Shown here: in pieces, positions 1-6,351 of the stretch
How positions within the stretch are numbered: position 1 is the stretch's first letter
Layout of the letters: every line of letters begins with the position of its first letter
From: a virus
Virus record (IMG/VR): IMGVR_UViG_3300034062_004288
Span: 1-20,437 of that record
Direction: 5' to 3' (one strand)
DNA length: 20,437 nucleotides
Notes under the pieces: generated by a model
What the model was told of the DNA's origin: nothing
Seen by the model: the letters and a program-made list of their open reading frames with translations, nothing else
Database searches by the model: none
Program-made: the position numbers and the translations under genes

Positions 1-2
1 AC

Positions 3-29
3 AAGTTAGACAATAAAATGGATAAATAA
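3..29 (+). CDS. possible 3' end of an upstream gene (partial)
   Basis: An open frame entering from the left edge ends with the residues KLDNKMDK and a TAA that overlaps the ATG of the holin gene (TAATG). The stop/start overlap is the only reason to think it is real, since translational coupling is the rule throughout this phage. Too little is present to say what the protein is. Confidence 0.25.
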   Translation, partial: KLDNKMDK

Positions 30-394
30 TGGATCCACTCACCATCCTCGCAGCACTTGGCCCGCTTGCTGTTGATCTAGGGAAATCCCTAATTGGTCGG
101 TTTATCCAATCCGACGTATACAAGCCCACCAATATTGCTGAATACACCCAGATGCGCAACACCGATCTGGAGATGTTCAAGGCGATGAATAACGTAGGTG
201 GCAATGGCACCACCTACCCGTGGGTTGAGGCGATTGTGCGGCTCATGCGCCCTGGTGTGGCGTCCATTGTGCTAGGCACTTGGGCGTTTATGATGGTGAC
301 GGGGCAAGACAGTCCTGCGGTCAACAACTTTGCATCAGCCGTAGGCTTCTATCTGTTCGGCGACCGTACACTCTTTTACGCGCAAAAGAAATGA
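29..394 (+). CDS. holin, GTA_holin_3TM-like
   Basis: This 121-residue membrane protein is probably the holin that permeabilises the inner membrane so that the following endolysin can reach the peptidoglycan. It resembles the three-TM holin family first described in gene transfer agents. The C-terminal half carries the recognisable part: a RLMRPG turn near residue 72, a hydrophobic stretch at about 76-93, a second at about 99-110, and the GFYLFGDRTLFYAQKK ending with an aromatic FGDR turn and a basic tail. The N-terminal segment (about 4-25) is a weaker amphipathic or membrane helix. The stop overlaps the start of the endolysin gene by ATGA, the usual holin/lysin coupling. Family assignment is by motif recognition. 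Confidence 0.8.
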   Translation: MDPLTILAALGPLAVDLGKSLIGRFIQSDVYKPTNIAEYTQMRNTDLEMFKAMNNVGGNGTTYPWVEAIVRLMRPGVASIVLGTWAFMMVTGQDSPAVNNFASAVGFYLFGDRTLFYAQKK

Positions 395-936
395 AAGAAA
401 ATTGGGAAAGGTCTTTTGAGCTAATGCTTGGCTCAGAGGGTGGCTTTAGCGACGATCCGCGCGACAACGGCAACAAACTGCCAGACGGGCGCCCAGGCTC
501 CACGATGTTGGGCGTCACCCAATACAACTGGGAAAATTGGACAGGCCACCAAGTCACGCATGAGCAGATGAAGAAGCTCAAGCCCGAAGACGTTAAACCC
601 TTTTACAAGAAGAAGTTCTGGGATGCGTGCCGTTGCAATGATTTGCCAGAAGGCATCGACTATCTTGTGTTTGATTTTGCTGTCAATGCTGGGGTTGGTC
701 GCAGTGCTAAGACTTTGCAAAGTGCTGTTGGTGCGACGCCTGACGGGTCGATCGGACCGTTAACCTTGGCAGCCGTGGCCAAGCAATCTGAAACAGAATT
801 GATTGACAATTTTTCGGCTGCCAAAGTGGACTTCTACGTGGGGCTAAACAACCCGACCTATGAGGACGGATGGCTTAACCGTGTCAAGCATGTGCGGACT
901 GCCGCGCTTGGGATGGCGGAGTCCAACCAAACTTAG
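391..936 (+). CDS. endolysin, GH108 (N-acetylmuramidase type)
   Basis: This 181-residue peptidoglycan hydrolase breaks the cell wall at lysis. The N-terminus has the GH108 hallmark SEGGFSDDPRDNGN, with E16 as the expected catalytic glutamate, followed by a LGVTQYNW motif near residue 50. The middle and C-terminal part (DFAVNAGVGRSAKTLQ, then PDGSIGPLTL) matches the peptidoglycan-binding domain (PG_binding_3) that accompanies GH108 in phage lysins. The ATG at 391 was chosen because it overlaps the holin stop; the longer frame from 280 would run inside the holin gene. No signal peptide is visible, so export should depend on the holin. Its last 53 bases lie opposite a small leftward gene. Confidence 0.92.
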   Translation: MKENWERSFELMLGSEGGFSDDPRDNGNKLPDGRPGSTMLGVTQYNWENWTGHQVTHEQMKKLKPEDVKPFYKKKFWDACRCNDLPEGIDYLVFDFAVNAGVGRSAKTLQSAVGATPDGSIGPLTLAAVAKQSETELIDNFSAAKVDFYVGLNNPTYEDGWLNRVKHVRTAALGMAESNQT

Positions 937-1027
937 CCCACGTTCTAGCCACGTCGGTGGACGCGGCTGGAACGTACACCCACTTAGGATCGTCGATCAG
1001 TGGGCAAGGTAGTTTCTGTTCGTTCAT
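884..1027 (-). CDS. small phage protein with PAASTD motif (47 aa)
   Basis: Direct translation of the minus strand gives a 47-residue protein beginning MNEQKLPCPLIDDPKWVYVP and continuing with PAASTDVARTWAKFGWTPPS. A strong ribosome site (AAGGAG, 7 bases before ATG) precedes it. The PAASTD-x-x-x-T(F/W) pattern resembles a short protein I associate with phages and prophages; its function is unknown to me. It is the last gene of the leftward cluster, 111 bases after the DUF6378-like gene, and its 3' end overlaps the endolysin 3' end on the opposite strand. It has two Trp in the motif region, so it probably folds as a small domain rather than being a spurious frame. Confidence 0.7.
   Translation of the reverse strand: MNEQKLPCPLIDDPKWVYVPAASTDVARTWAKFGWTPPSQARQSAHA
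940..975. other. long hairpin just after the endolysin stop
   Basis: The arms ACGTTCTAGCC (940-950) and GGCTGGAACGT (965-975) pair over 11 positions with one U-G wobble on the plus strand. An inner stem CGTC/GACG (952-955 with 960-963) closes a GGTG loop. It begins four bases after the endolysin stop but has no U-tract on either strand, so it is not a classical intrinsic terminator. It could protect the 3' end of the lysis mRNA or act as a factor-dependent stop. It also lies inside the coding sequence of the opposite small gene, so it may simply reflect that codon sequence. Confidence 0.5.
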
Positions 1028-1138
1028 CTTTTTTCTCCTTCATACATTTGTCGTTAATGTCACACCATACGATGTGTTCGCACCTACAAATTTTGTCCTC
1101 CGGCTTGTTAGACTTTTGGACAAAAAACTTAAATATAT

Positions 1139-1486
1139 TCATCGCACAACCCCCTCCAATCGGTCTGCAACTAATTTAGCATAGCCGGCGATGTCAACCC
1201 ACGAATCGGCGTAATTCGGATCGCCGTTTAAGATGCGCGCAATCTTATGCACGATCATCTCAAGGGCTTCCTTCTGGTCTGGGGCAAGCCGCGCCCATCC
1301 TTCTTCTTGTTTCATCATGTCTTTTATCGTCTGCGAGATACTCGCATGATCCTTAAATAGACCGTAGCGCTTACCGCGCTCGGTCAGTATGGCGTCTACG
1401 CCTTTAATCGGATGCGCGTACCCTTGGGCGTAGTCGCGCGCCTGTTGCTCGCGTACGATGTCGGCAAGCGTTTCAATGTTCTTCAT
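1139..1486 (-). CDS. DUF6378-like phage protein
   Basis: A 115-residue soluble protein. The core from residue 32 (ILTERGKRYGLFKDHA) through QKEALEMIVHKIARILNGDP and ADSWVDIAGYAKLVADRL is the pattern of the phage DUF6378 family, a common small protein of unknown function in proteobacterial phages. The mostly helical sequence with conserved ERG, GxFxDH, HKIARI and WxDIAGYA blocks suggests a small all-alpha domain, possibly of the MazG-like type, but no catalytic metal motif is complete enough to claim this. The gene overlaps its upstream neighbour by ATGA and is the eighth of nine leftward genes. Confidence 0.8.
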   Translation of the reverse strand: MKNIETLADIVREQQARDYAQGYAHPIKGVDAILTERGKRYGLFKDHASISQTIKDMMKQEEGWARLAPDQKEALEMIVHKIARILNGDPNYADSWVDIAGYAKLVADRLEGVVR

Positions 1487-1671
1487 GGCTGTCGTGCCTC
1501 ATTCATAATCTCGATACGTTCGCGGTCTGCGCGTAGCGCCGTGTAGCGCTGGTGCAACCGCTTTAGTATAGATGAGCGCCGTGCCGTTGCACGCTCTTCG
1601 TTCAGTAGCTCTAAGACGTCACGCTCGCTTAGGCTATGCAGTTCGTTATTTAGGCTGCGCCAAGTTTTCAA
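1483..1671 (-). CDS. small helical phage protein (62 aa), TTG start
   Basis: A 62-residue, strongly charged helical protein (LHSLSERDVLELLNEE near its N-terminus, then ILKRLHQRYTALRADRER). I recognise the style as a frequent small hypothetical protein of phages, with no assigned function. The frame stays open to a TTG at 1692, but the TTG at 1671 is preferred because GGAG lies at the right distance upstream. It overlaps the previous gene by 26 bases and the next by ATGA. The many Arg/Glu heptad-like positions suggest a coiled coil or helical hairpin. Confidence 0.6.
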   Translation of the reverse strand: MKTWRSLNNELHSLSERDVLELLNEERATARRSSILKRLHQRYTALRADRERIEIMNEARQP

Positions 1672-1807
1672 TTTTTTGCTCCAAGTCCGCAATGCGTGAG
1701 GTGACGTTAAATAATGCGCGCTGGACAGCGTTAGCCTGGCGCTGCCGGATGGTTAGCTCAACCTTTGCTGCTTTGAGCTTGGCTTTGTAGAGTTCTAATC
1801 GTTTCAT
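1646..1807 (-). CDS. small coiled-coil protein (53 aa)
   Basis: Translating the minus strand between its neighbours gives MKRLELYKAKLKAAKVEL, then a Gln/Arg-rich middle and a heptad-like end (RIADLEQKIENLAQPK). The pattern of Leu/Ile every three to four residues among Lys, Glu and Gln indicates one long helix that probably pairs as a coiled coil. Two ATGs lie in tandem (1810 and 1807); the second is spaced better from the AAGGA ribosome site. The gene overlaps both neighbours by tens of bases, which is dense even for this cluster. Function unknown. Confidence 0.55.
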   Translation of the reverse strand: MKRLELYKAKLKAAKVELTIRQRQANAVQRALFNVTSRIADLEQKIENLAQPK

Positions 1808-1898
1808 CATATTCCTTAATCATTTGTGCAATTTCAAGTTGTTCTTGCTGGGTAATCAATCCGGTGTTTAATATCTCAATCGCCCTTTCTAGCGTCAT
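1758..1898 (-). CDS. small helical protein (46 aa)
   Basis: A 46-residue frame starting MTLERAIEILNTGLITQQEQ and continuing LEIAQMIKEYDETIRTLQ. It looks like two amphipathic helices joined by NTGLIT, resembling short phage proteins of unknown role. The start overlaps the stop of the upstream gene by ATGA, and its 3' third is shared, in another frame, with the start of the coiled-coil gene (1758-1810). Coupling and a coherent amphipathic pattern support it; no function can be given. Confidence 0.55.
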   Translation of the reverse strand: MTLERAIEILNTGLITQQEQLEIAQMIKEYDETIRTLQSQAQSSKG

Positions 1899-2047
1899 GT
1901 GTTGCGCTCCCGTAACTTGGCTTCTATCTCACGGGCAACGCCGCTACCGCTCAAGCGTTTGTCATACATTGCAATTTCCTCTTCAGTCAACCCTACCCAT
2001 TGACGCTGTGCAACATATGTTTGTGTGTCATCGTCATCATTGTTCAT
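1895..2047 (-). CDS. small acidic/helical phage protein (50 aa)
   Basis: A 50-residue protein with an Asp-rich N-terminus (MNNDDDDTQTYVAQRQWVGL) followed by TEEEIAMYDKRLSGSGVARE and a basic helical end. It has a disordered acidic head and one or two helices. It is coupled on both sides by ATGA overlaps. The LTxEEI opening is a common helix N-cap in small phage proteins; I do not recognise a function. Confidence 0.6.
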   Translation of the reverse strand: MNNDDDDTQTYVAQRQWVGLTEEEIAMYDKRLSGSGVAREIEAKLRERNT

Positions 2048-2676
2048 GTGCGCTTCTCAATGTTGTAAAACCAATCGTCCCCCGCAGACCATTTGCGGGT
2101 GCCATCCACCGTCCAGATGTTGCGGGCAGCTTGAAAGTCAGGGAATTTTGTCTCAGCGGGAATCAGCGACTGGTCATACCACAAGCACCGGTTGTTGGGT
2201 TGACAAGCAAACTGCCCATTGTCTAACCGTATCCAGTTAAAACTTTTATGTTCTTCAGCTTGCTCTGTGAACCCAGTGTCAACCTCTAGCCCGTCAGCGC
2301 AAAAGTCTACGGTGAACAAGTATGTGCCAAAGTGCCATTGCTTGTTTTTACCTAAAAATTTCACTTCAAGGTTACGCAAACCAATCTTTTCAATGACCGT
2401 AAACTTGTAACCCATGCAATCCCACAACTGAAGCGTGTCGATGGGCAACATGGCGGGGGCGTTTGTATGCCAGACATAGGCGTGTATAGGTAACTTGTCG
2501 TAAAGCGCACCGTAAGCTGGTAACAGGCTTTCAATGCGAAACACTTGTCCACGCAGAGCTTTCAAACTTACCCAAATTGCAGGCTCAAACTCGCCGTGAC
2601 CTTTCTCAAAGTTATACAAAAACTCACGCCGCACAAAACACTTAATCGGCGGCAGTGACGCAACGATGTAACTCAT
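2044..2676 (-). CDS. conserved phage protein of unknown function (210 aa)
   Basis: A 210-residue soluble protein starting MSYIVASLPPIKCFVRREFL. It is rich in aromatic residues (Trp and Tyr throughout) and has a mostly beta pattern: GQVFRIESLLPAYGALYDKLPI, then HAYVWHTN, then FGTYLFTVDFCADG and a Trp-rich end KWSAGDDWFYNIEK. Five cysteines are scattered, without a metal-binding spacing. It is joined by ATGA to the helicase gene upstream, so a role alongside helicase and nuclease is possible but not shown. No signal peptide, membrane helix or known catalytic motif is visible. Confidence 0.8.
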   Translation of the reverse strand: MSYIVASLPPIKCFVRREFLYNFEKGHGEFEPAIWVSLKALRGQVFRIESLLPAYGALYDKLPIHAYVWHTNAPAMLPIDTLQLWDCMGYKFTVIEKIGLRNLEVKFLGKNKQWHFGTYLFTVDFCADGLEVDTGFTEQAEEHKSFNWIRLDNGQFACQPNNRCLWYDQSLIPAETKFPDFQAARNIWTVDGTRKWSAGDDWFYNIEKRT

Positions 2677-4004
2677 TTCAACGCCTCCATAGCAATGTCA
2701 GACACGGCGCGCTTGTTGTGCAGCGCCGCCCAAATTTTCTCATCAACGGTTTTGTTGGTGAGCAGTACATAAACCCACACGTCATGCTTCTGGCCCGAGC
2801 GGTGCAGACGCCCTACGGTTTGTTCGAACAATTCAAGACTCCAAGGCAGTGACAGAAAGACCATCCGGCAACCGCCGTGTTGCAAGTTAAGCCCATGTCC
2901 GGCTGACTTGGGGTGGACAAGAAGCAACTCCACTTCTCCCTTATTCCAGCGCTCGATTGCCCTAGGTTGATCCAAGGTGACGGCAAATTTAAATCGCCGT
3001 TGTAACTCGGCGAGTTCTTCCTTGTACGTGTACGCAATAATTGTGTTTGCTCGTTGATTTTCATTTATTAAATCCTCTAGTTGGTCAAATTTATGTTTAC
3101 TAAACCAGATAGGCGTCTGTGTCGTCACAAACTTGCCTGGTGCTAACGGGTTGGGTTTGACTGACGTGTCATACACAAACCCCGACGCCATCTGTTGCAG
3201 CTTGCCTGTCACGACTGCGGCGTTCACAGCCTCGATCTGCGTATCGCCATACTGCAACACAAAATCTTTTTTCATTTGGTTGTACTCGGTCATCGGCATA
3301 TCGCAGCGCAGCTCGACCGTGTGACAGGGCGGCAACTTGTCTGCGTACTCACCAGGCTCAAGCAGATAGGTCGCTGGGCGAATGACGTCCATAACCATCT
3401 TAAGCGAACCTGGGCGAGGCGCCCACTCGCCATACTCGGGGTTCATCAGCACAAAGTACTTCTGCATGAACGCGCCCTTGCTGCGCCCGAGTAACGATTG
3501 ATCGACAATCTTGCACTGGCCGAACACGTCTTCTAGGCCGTTCGAGGTAAACGATCCGGTCAAGCCCCAACGAATACGCATCTTGTCGATGATCTTAAAG
3601 AGCGCCTTGAACCGTGCGCCTGACGGGTTCTTCAAGCGTGTCAGTTCGTCAAACACTACGCCATCAAAGTCCAACTCTTGCTTGGCTAACCATTGCAGAT
3701 TGTCGTAGTTGGTGACAACCACATTGGCCGTAAGTGCTGCTAACCGTTGTTTAGGTGTGCCGACCGCCACCGCAATGTTAAGCTTAGGCGCCCATTTAGG
3801 CGCTTCGACCGGCCAGACGTCGGTCGCCACACGCTTAGGCGCCAACACCAGCCACCGGTGCACGACGCCCTTGTCAAGCGCGTCTTGCATGGCGGTGAGC
3901 GTGATGGCTGTCTTACCCGCGCCCACGGGCGCTAACACCATTGCACGGTCATGCGCGTACAAAAAGTCAGCGGCTTCGTTCTGGTAGGGTCTTAATGAAA
4001 TCAT
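2673..4004 (-). CDS. SNF2-type superfamily 2 DNA helicase/translocase
   Basis: A 443-residue single-polypeptide ATPase of the phage SNF2 type. Visible motifs in order: the N-terminal LRPYQ Q-motif (residues 4-8), Walker A VGAGKT (27-32), Walker B FDELT (118-122, D119/E120), motif III LTGS (148-151), motif V AGHGLNL, and motif VI TVGRLHRSGQ with the arginine finger near the C-terminus. It lacks chromatin-remodeller accessory domains and is the usual short phage length. It probably translocates on duplex DNA during phage replication, recombination or restart. ATG 4004 follows a TTG at 4007; both fit the AAGGA ribosome site. It overlaps the VRR-NUC gene by 38 bases, a pairing common in phages. 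Confidence 0.93.
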   Translation of the reverse strand: MISLRPYQNEAADFLYAHDRAMVLAPVGAGKTAITLTAMQDALDKGVVHRWLVLAPKRVATDVWPVEAPKWAPKLNIAVAVGTPKQRLAALTANVVVTNYDNLQWLAKQELDFDGVVFDELTRLKNPSGARFKALFKIIDKMRIRWGLTGSFTSNGLEDVFGQCKIVDQSLLGRSKGAFMQKYFVLMNPEYGEWAPRPGSLKMVMDVIRPATYLLEPGEYADKLPPCHTVELRCDMPMTEYNQMKKDFVLQYGDTQIEAVNAAVVTGKLQQMASGFVYDTSVKPNPLAPGKFVTTQTPIWFSKHKFDQLEDLINENQRANTIIAYTYKEELAELQRRFKFAVTLDQPRAIERWNKGEVELLLVHPKSAGHGLNLQHGGCRMVFLSLPWSLELFEQTVGRLHRSGQKHDVWVYVLLTNKTVDEKIWAALHNKRAVSDIAMEALK

Positions 4005-4254
4005 CAATCTGTTCCTTAGTCCATAGACAACTGTAGTTTTGTTTAAGTCTTACCATTTCCGCGGCGAATAACTTTTGGAGTGGTGAAAGCCTGCCACCCT
4101 TGGTCTTTAGCTCCACGAACCACGTCTGCCCATCGGGCAGGCACGCTATTCGATCGGCGACGCCCCGATGCGATGGCGATGTGAACTTGTAAGTGATGCC
4201 ACCGACCATTTCGACCGACCATTTGAAGTACGCCTCGATTTCTGATTCACGCAT
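3967..4254 (-). CDS. VRR-NUC domain nuclease
   Basis: A 95-residue stand-alone VRR-NUC nuclease of the PD-(D/E)XK superfamily, expected to cleave branched or flap DNA with a metal ion. The active site is readable: G31-x-x-D34 in GVADRI, then E48-x-K50 in FVELKTKGG, and Q60 after LSP. The N-terminal RESEIEAYFKWSVE helix is also typical. The ATG at 4254 was chosen because it begins the family domain; the longer frame from 4329 adds Cys/Phe-rich residues that fit nothing. No ribosome site precedes the ATG, and a putative promoter places transcription start next to it. It is first in the leftward cluster. Confidence 0.9.
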   Translation of the reverse strand: MRESEIEAYFKWSVEMVGGITYKFTSPSHRGVADRIACLPDGQTWFVELKTKGGRLSPLQKLFAAEMVRLKQNYSCLWTKEQIDDFIKTLPERSR

Positions 4255-4260
4255 AAAAAG

Positions 4261-4293
4261 TATTTGACAACAAAAACAAAATGATGTCAAATA
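4261..4293. promoter_or_regulatory. palindromic divergent promoter/operator
   Basis: A perfect 9-base inverted repeat, TATTTGACA (4261-4269) and TGTCAAATA (4285-4293), separated by 15 bases. Read rightward it gives TTGACA (4264-4269), 17 bases, TCAAAT (4287-4292). Read leftward it gives exactly the same: TTGACA (4290-4285), 17 bases, TCAAAT (4267-4262). Each -35 box overlaps the -10 box of the opposite promoter, so only one polymerase could bind at a time. It lies between the leftward nuclease/helicase cluster and the rightward replication block. The -35 is consensus; the -10 matches 4 of 6. Confidence 0.6.
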
Positions 4294-4319
4294 CAATTTC
4301 ACAAACAGGAGATTACAGT

Positions 4320-4508
4320 ATGAACACACCCGCCTTCCCCACTTGGTCTGCTAAGGATGTCGTCCAAGGCATGACACTACGCGATTACTTTGCTGCTGCG
4401 GCTATGCAAGGGTATTTAACGCAAAACAACATCCATAATTGGGCACAAATCGCCAGCGATTCATATTCGATCGCCGATGTAATGATGGAGGCACGCAATG
4501 TTGCATAG
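4320..4508 (+). CDS. small phage protein with MTLRDYFA motif (62 aa)
   Basis: A 62-residue protein with MTLRDYFAAAAMQGYL in the middle and SYSIADVMMEARN at the end. This arrangement (MTLRDYFA-x(2,3)-AMQG, then an aromatic-IAD-x-M helix) is very common in small phage and prophage proteins of unknown function. The ATG at 4320 is preferred over 4281 because GGAG precedes it by 9 bases, and the 4281 start would lie within the promoter. It is the first gene of the rightward replication block and overlaps the nuclease start by 11 bases. Confidence 0.78.
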   Translation: MNTPAFPTWSAKDVVQGMTLRDYFAAAAMQGYLTQNNIHNWAQIASDSYSIADVMMEARNVA

Positions 4509-5589
4509 TTCAATCGTAGGCGGCTCGACCGCCAAGCGCGTCATGGCGTGCCCCGCCTCTGTTAACTTATGCGCCAAGATGCCGCCTAAGCCATCTAGCG
4601 TACACGCTGACCGTGGCACGCTACTGCATGACGCTATTGCTATGCTCTTAGACGGTAAAGTCGAGCGCGTAATCGGCATGGAATACAATGGAATCATACT
4701 CACGCAGGAGCTTTACGATGACAAGATTGCCGTTGCACTTGCTGCACTTGACGAGATCGATCCTGACAAGCGTATGGAGTTTGCTGTGGAGAGCCGCGTG
4801 GGTTTTGGCGATCTCCTGCCTGGGGTGTTTGGCTCTGCTGATCTGCTTGGCCGCATTGGTAATCGGGCCATTGTTTTGGATTGGAAGTTTGGTGATGGTG
4901 TGGTGGTTGATGCAGTAGAGAACGCCCAAGGGATGTTCTACTCAGCCGCCGCCATGCGTACGCCTGACACGCAATGGGTGTTTGACGGCGCAACCGAAAT
5001 TGAAATCATTATTGTGCAGCCCCCTATGACGCGTCGTTGGGTCACAACACCCGAGCGCATTAAACAGTTTGAGGCCGAGTTAGTTGCTGCCGTTAAGCAA
5101 TCGCAAAAAGATGATGCGGCCTTTAACGCCGGCGACCACTGCCGTTGGTGTGCGGCCAAGCCCGTGTGCCCCAAGATGACAGGCGAAGTTGATCGTTTTA
5201 TGAAGACAAGCTTGCAGACCATTGACGCAACACAGATTGGTCATTACTTGCAACAAGCCGATCAGATTGAAGACTTCATTAAGTCTGTGCGTGAGATGGC
5301 GTTTACCATGCTTGAGAACGATGTCCCAGTGTCTGGCTACAAGTTGGTTGCCAAGCGTGGCACACGTCAATGGGCGAACGAAGATGACGCAATAAAATTT
5401 TTAGGTGACAAAGCTTTTGAAAGTAAGCTAATATCTGTCGCTCAAGCCGAGAAGTTGGTCGGCAAAAAGAATTTCCCGCAGGAACTGGCTGTATCGGTTT
5501 CATCGGGCAATACGCTGGCAAACGAGGATGATCCTCGCCCAGCAATCTTGAACCTCTCAAAGGTTCTATCTAAACTTAAGGTAATCTAA
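4498..5589 (+). CDS. Cas4/RecB-like Fe-S exonuclease (DUF2800-like)
   Basis: A 363-residue PD-(D/E)XK nuclease of the DUF2800 phage group, related to Cas4 and AddB nuclease domains. Active-site residues are visible: H44 in GTLLHD, E98, D115 in GSADLL, the D128-x-K130 pair in VLDWKFG, and Q144/Y148 in AQGMFY. Four cysteines, C18 in MACPAS and C215, C218 and C224 in HCRWCAAKPVCP, match the split ligand set of a 4Fe-4S cluster in Cas4-type enzymes. It probably resects phage DNA ends for recombination-dependent replication, together with the next gene. It starts inside the end of the 62-residue gene; ATG 4498 follows GGAG. Confidence 0.88.
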   Translation: MLHSSIVGGSTAKRVMACPASVNLCAKMPPKPSSVHADRGTLLHDAIAMLLDGKVERVIGMEYNGIILTQELYDDKIAVALAALDEIDPDKRMEFAVESRVGFGDLLPGVFGSADLLGRIGNRAIVLDWKFGDGVVVDAVENAQGMFYSAAAMRTPDTQWVFDGATEIEIIIVQPPMTRRWVTTPERIKQFEAELVAAVKQSQKDDAAFNAGDHCRWCAAKPVCPKMTGEVDRFMKTSLQTIDATQIGHYLQQADQIEDFIKSVREMAFTMLENDVPVSGYKLVAKRGTRQWANEDDAIKFLGDKAFESKLISVAQAEKLVGKKNFPQELAVSVSSGNTLANEDDPRPAILNLSKVLSKLKVI

Positions 5590-5590
5590 A

Positions 5591-6244
5591 ATGTCTAATA
5601 TCGCAACTTTTAAATCCGCAAACCTCCCCGCTGTTTCGTCACTCTCTCAGTCGCTGCGCGCGCTTGAGCAAGACGTGGGCACGCCTGGCTCGGTCATCAT
5701 TAAGATGGACAAGACAGGCCATTGGGTATTTGGTGCAGACCAGACCGAAGCCGAAGACGACGCTCGTTGGGCGATCAATCCTTTCTCATTTGTTCACGGC
5801 TTTATTGCTTGGGGCGAGGGTGAAGTTCTCGGCGAAAAAATGGTGTCGGTGTCCGAGCCGTTGCCTGAGCTTGACACACCACCACCAAACGCCAAGCGCG
5901 GCTGGGAAACGCAAGTCGGTATGTCGCTTAAGTGTGTCTCCGGCGAAGACGAAGGGATGGAAGCGCGTTACACCGTGACCTCCGTTGGCGGTAAGCGCTC
6001 GGTGCAAGCGTTGGCGGTCGAAATCGCAAACCAAGTTGATGTTGACCAAAGCAAGCCTGTGCCTGTGGTGTTGCTCAAAAAGGAACACTATCAGCATAAG
6101 AGCTATGGCCGCATCTACACGCCAGTCTTTGAGATTGTCGAGTGGGTTGGCATGGATGGCGCAGCGCCTGAAGTTGAGCCTGACACCTCGCCCGTAGCAT
6201 CGGCTGTTGAAGCAGCACCAACTCGTCGCCGTCGCGGCGCCTAA
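5591..6244 (+). CDS. conserved replication-block protein, possible ssDNA-binding protein
   Basis: A 217-residue protein starting one base after the nuclease stop, with AAGG as ribosome site. The middle is a dense beta pattern with aromatic positions (KMDKTGHWVFGADQTE, WAINPFSFVHGFIAWG, YGRIYTPVFEIVEWV). The C-terminus changes to a Pro/Ala/Glu linker ending in RRRRGA. I recognise the sequence style from freshwater phage genomes but not a named family. Position between a RecB-like nuclease and the DNA polymerase, a beta-rich core and a variable tail suggest an OB-fold ssDNA-binding or annealing protein, but the basic tail is unlike the acidic tail of bacterial SSB. The function is therefore a hypothesis. 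Confidence 0.8.
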   Translation: MSNIATFKSANLPAVSSLSQSLRALEQDVGTPGSVIIKMDKTGHWVFGADQTEAEDDARWAINPFSFVHGFIAWGEGEVLGEKMVSVSEPLPELDTPPPNAKRGWETQVGMSLKCVSGEDEGMEARYTVTSVGGKRSVQALAVEIANQVDVDQSKPVPVVLLKKEHYQHKSYGRIYTPVFEIVEWVGMDGAAPEVEPDTSPVASAVEAAPTRRRRGA

Positions 6245-6351
6245 AGGTTAGGGGCGGTTAGGCAAGCATTCAAGGATGTCGTAAGTGCGTGTTTTTCTTG
6301 CCTTCCCGCGCACAGTTAGTAACGACTAAATTGACGCCCCGCCTACACAAT

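Noticed and set aside
957-1184. 75-codon open frame on the plus strand after the endolysin
   Set aside because: No ribosome site, and it runs opposite the 47-residue gene with its strong ribosome site and the promoter-proximal gap.
4254-4329. Longer VRR-NUC protein starting at 4329
   Set aside because: The extra 25 residues are Cys/Phe/Leu-rich, match no nuclease family sequence, and would be encoded across the divergent promoter.
6261-6302. GGCAAG/CTTGCC inverted repeat before the DNA polymerase
   Set aside because: Six-base arms with a 30-base loop and no T-tract; too weak to call a terminator or operator.
6289-6351. Upstream extension of the DNA polymerase
   Set aside because: The 21 additional residues match nothing in the family, while WIDFETRS starts naturally at the ATG at 6352.
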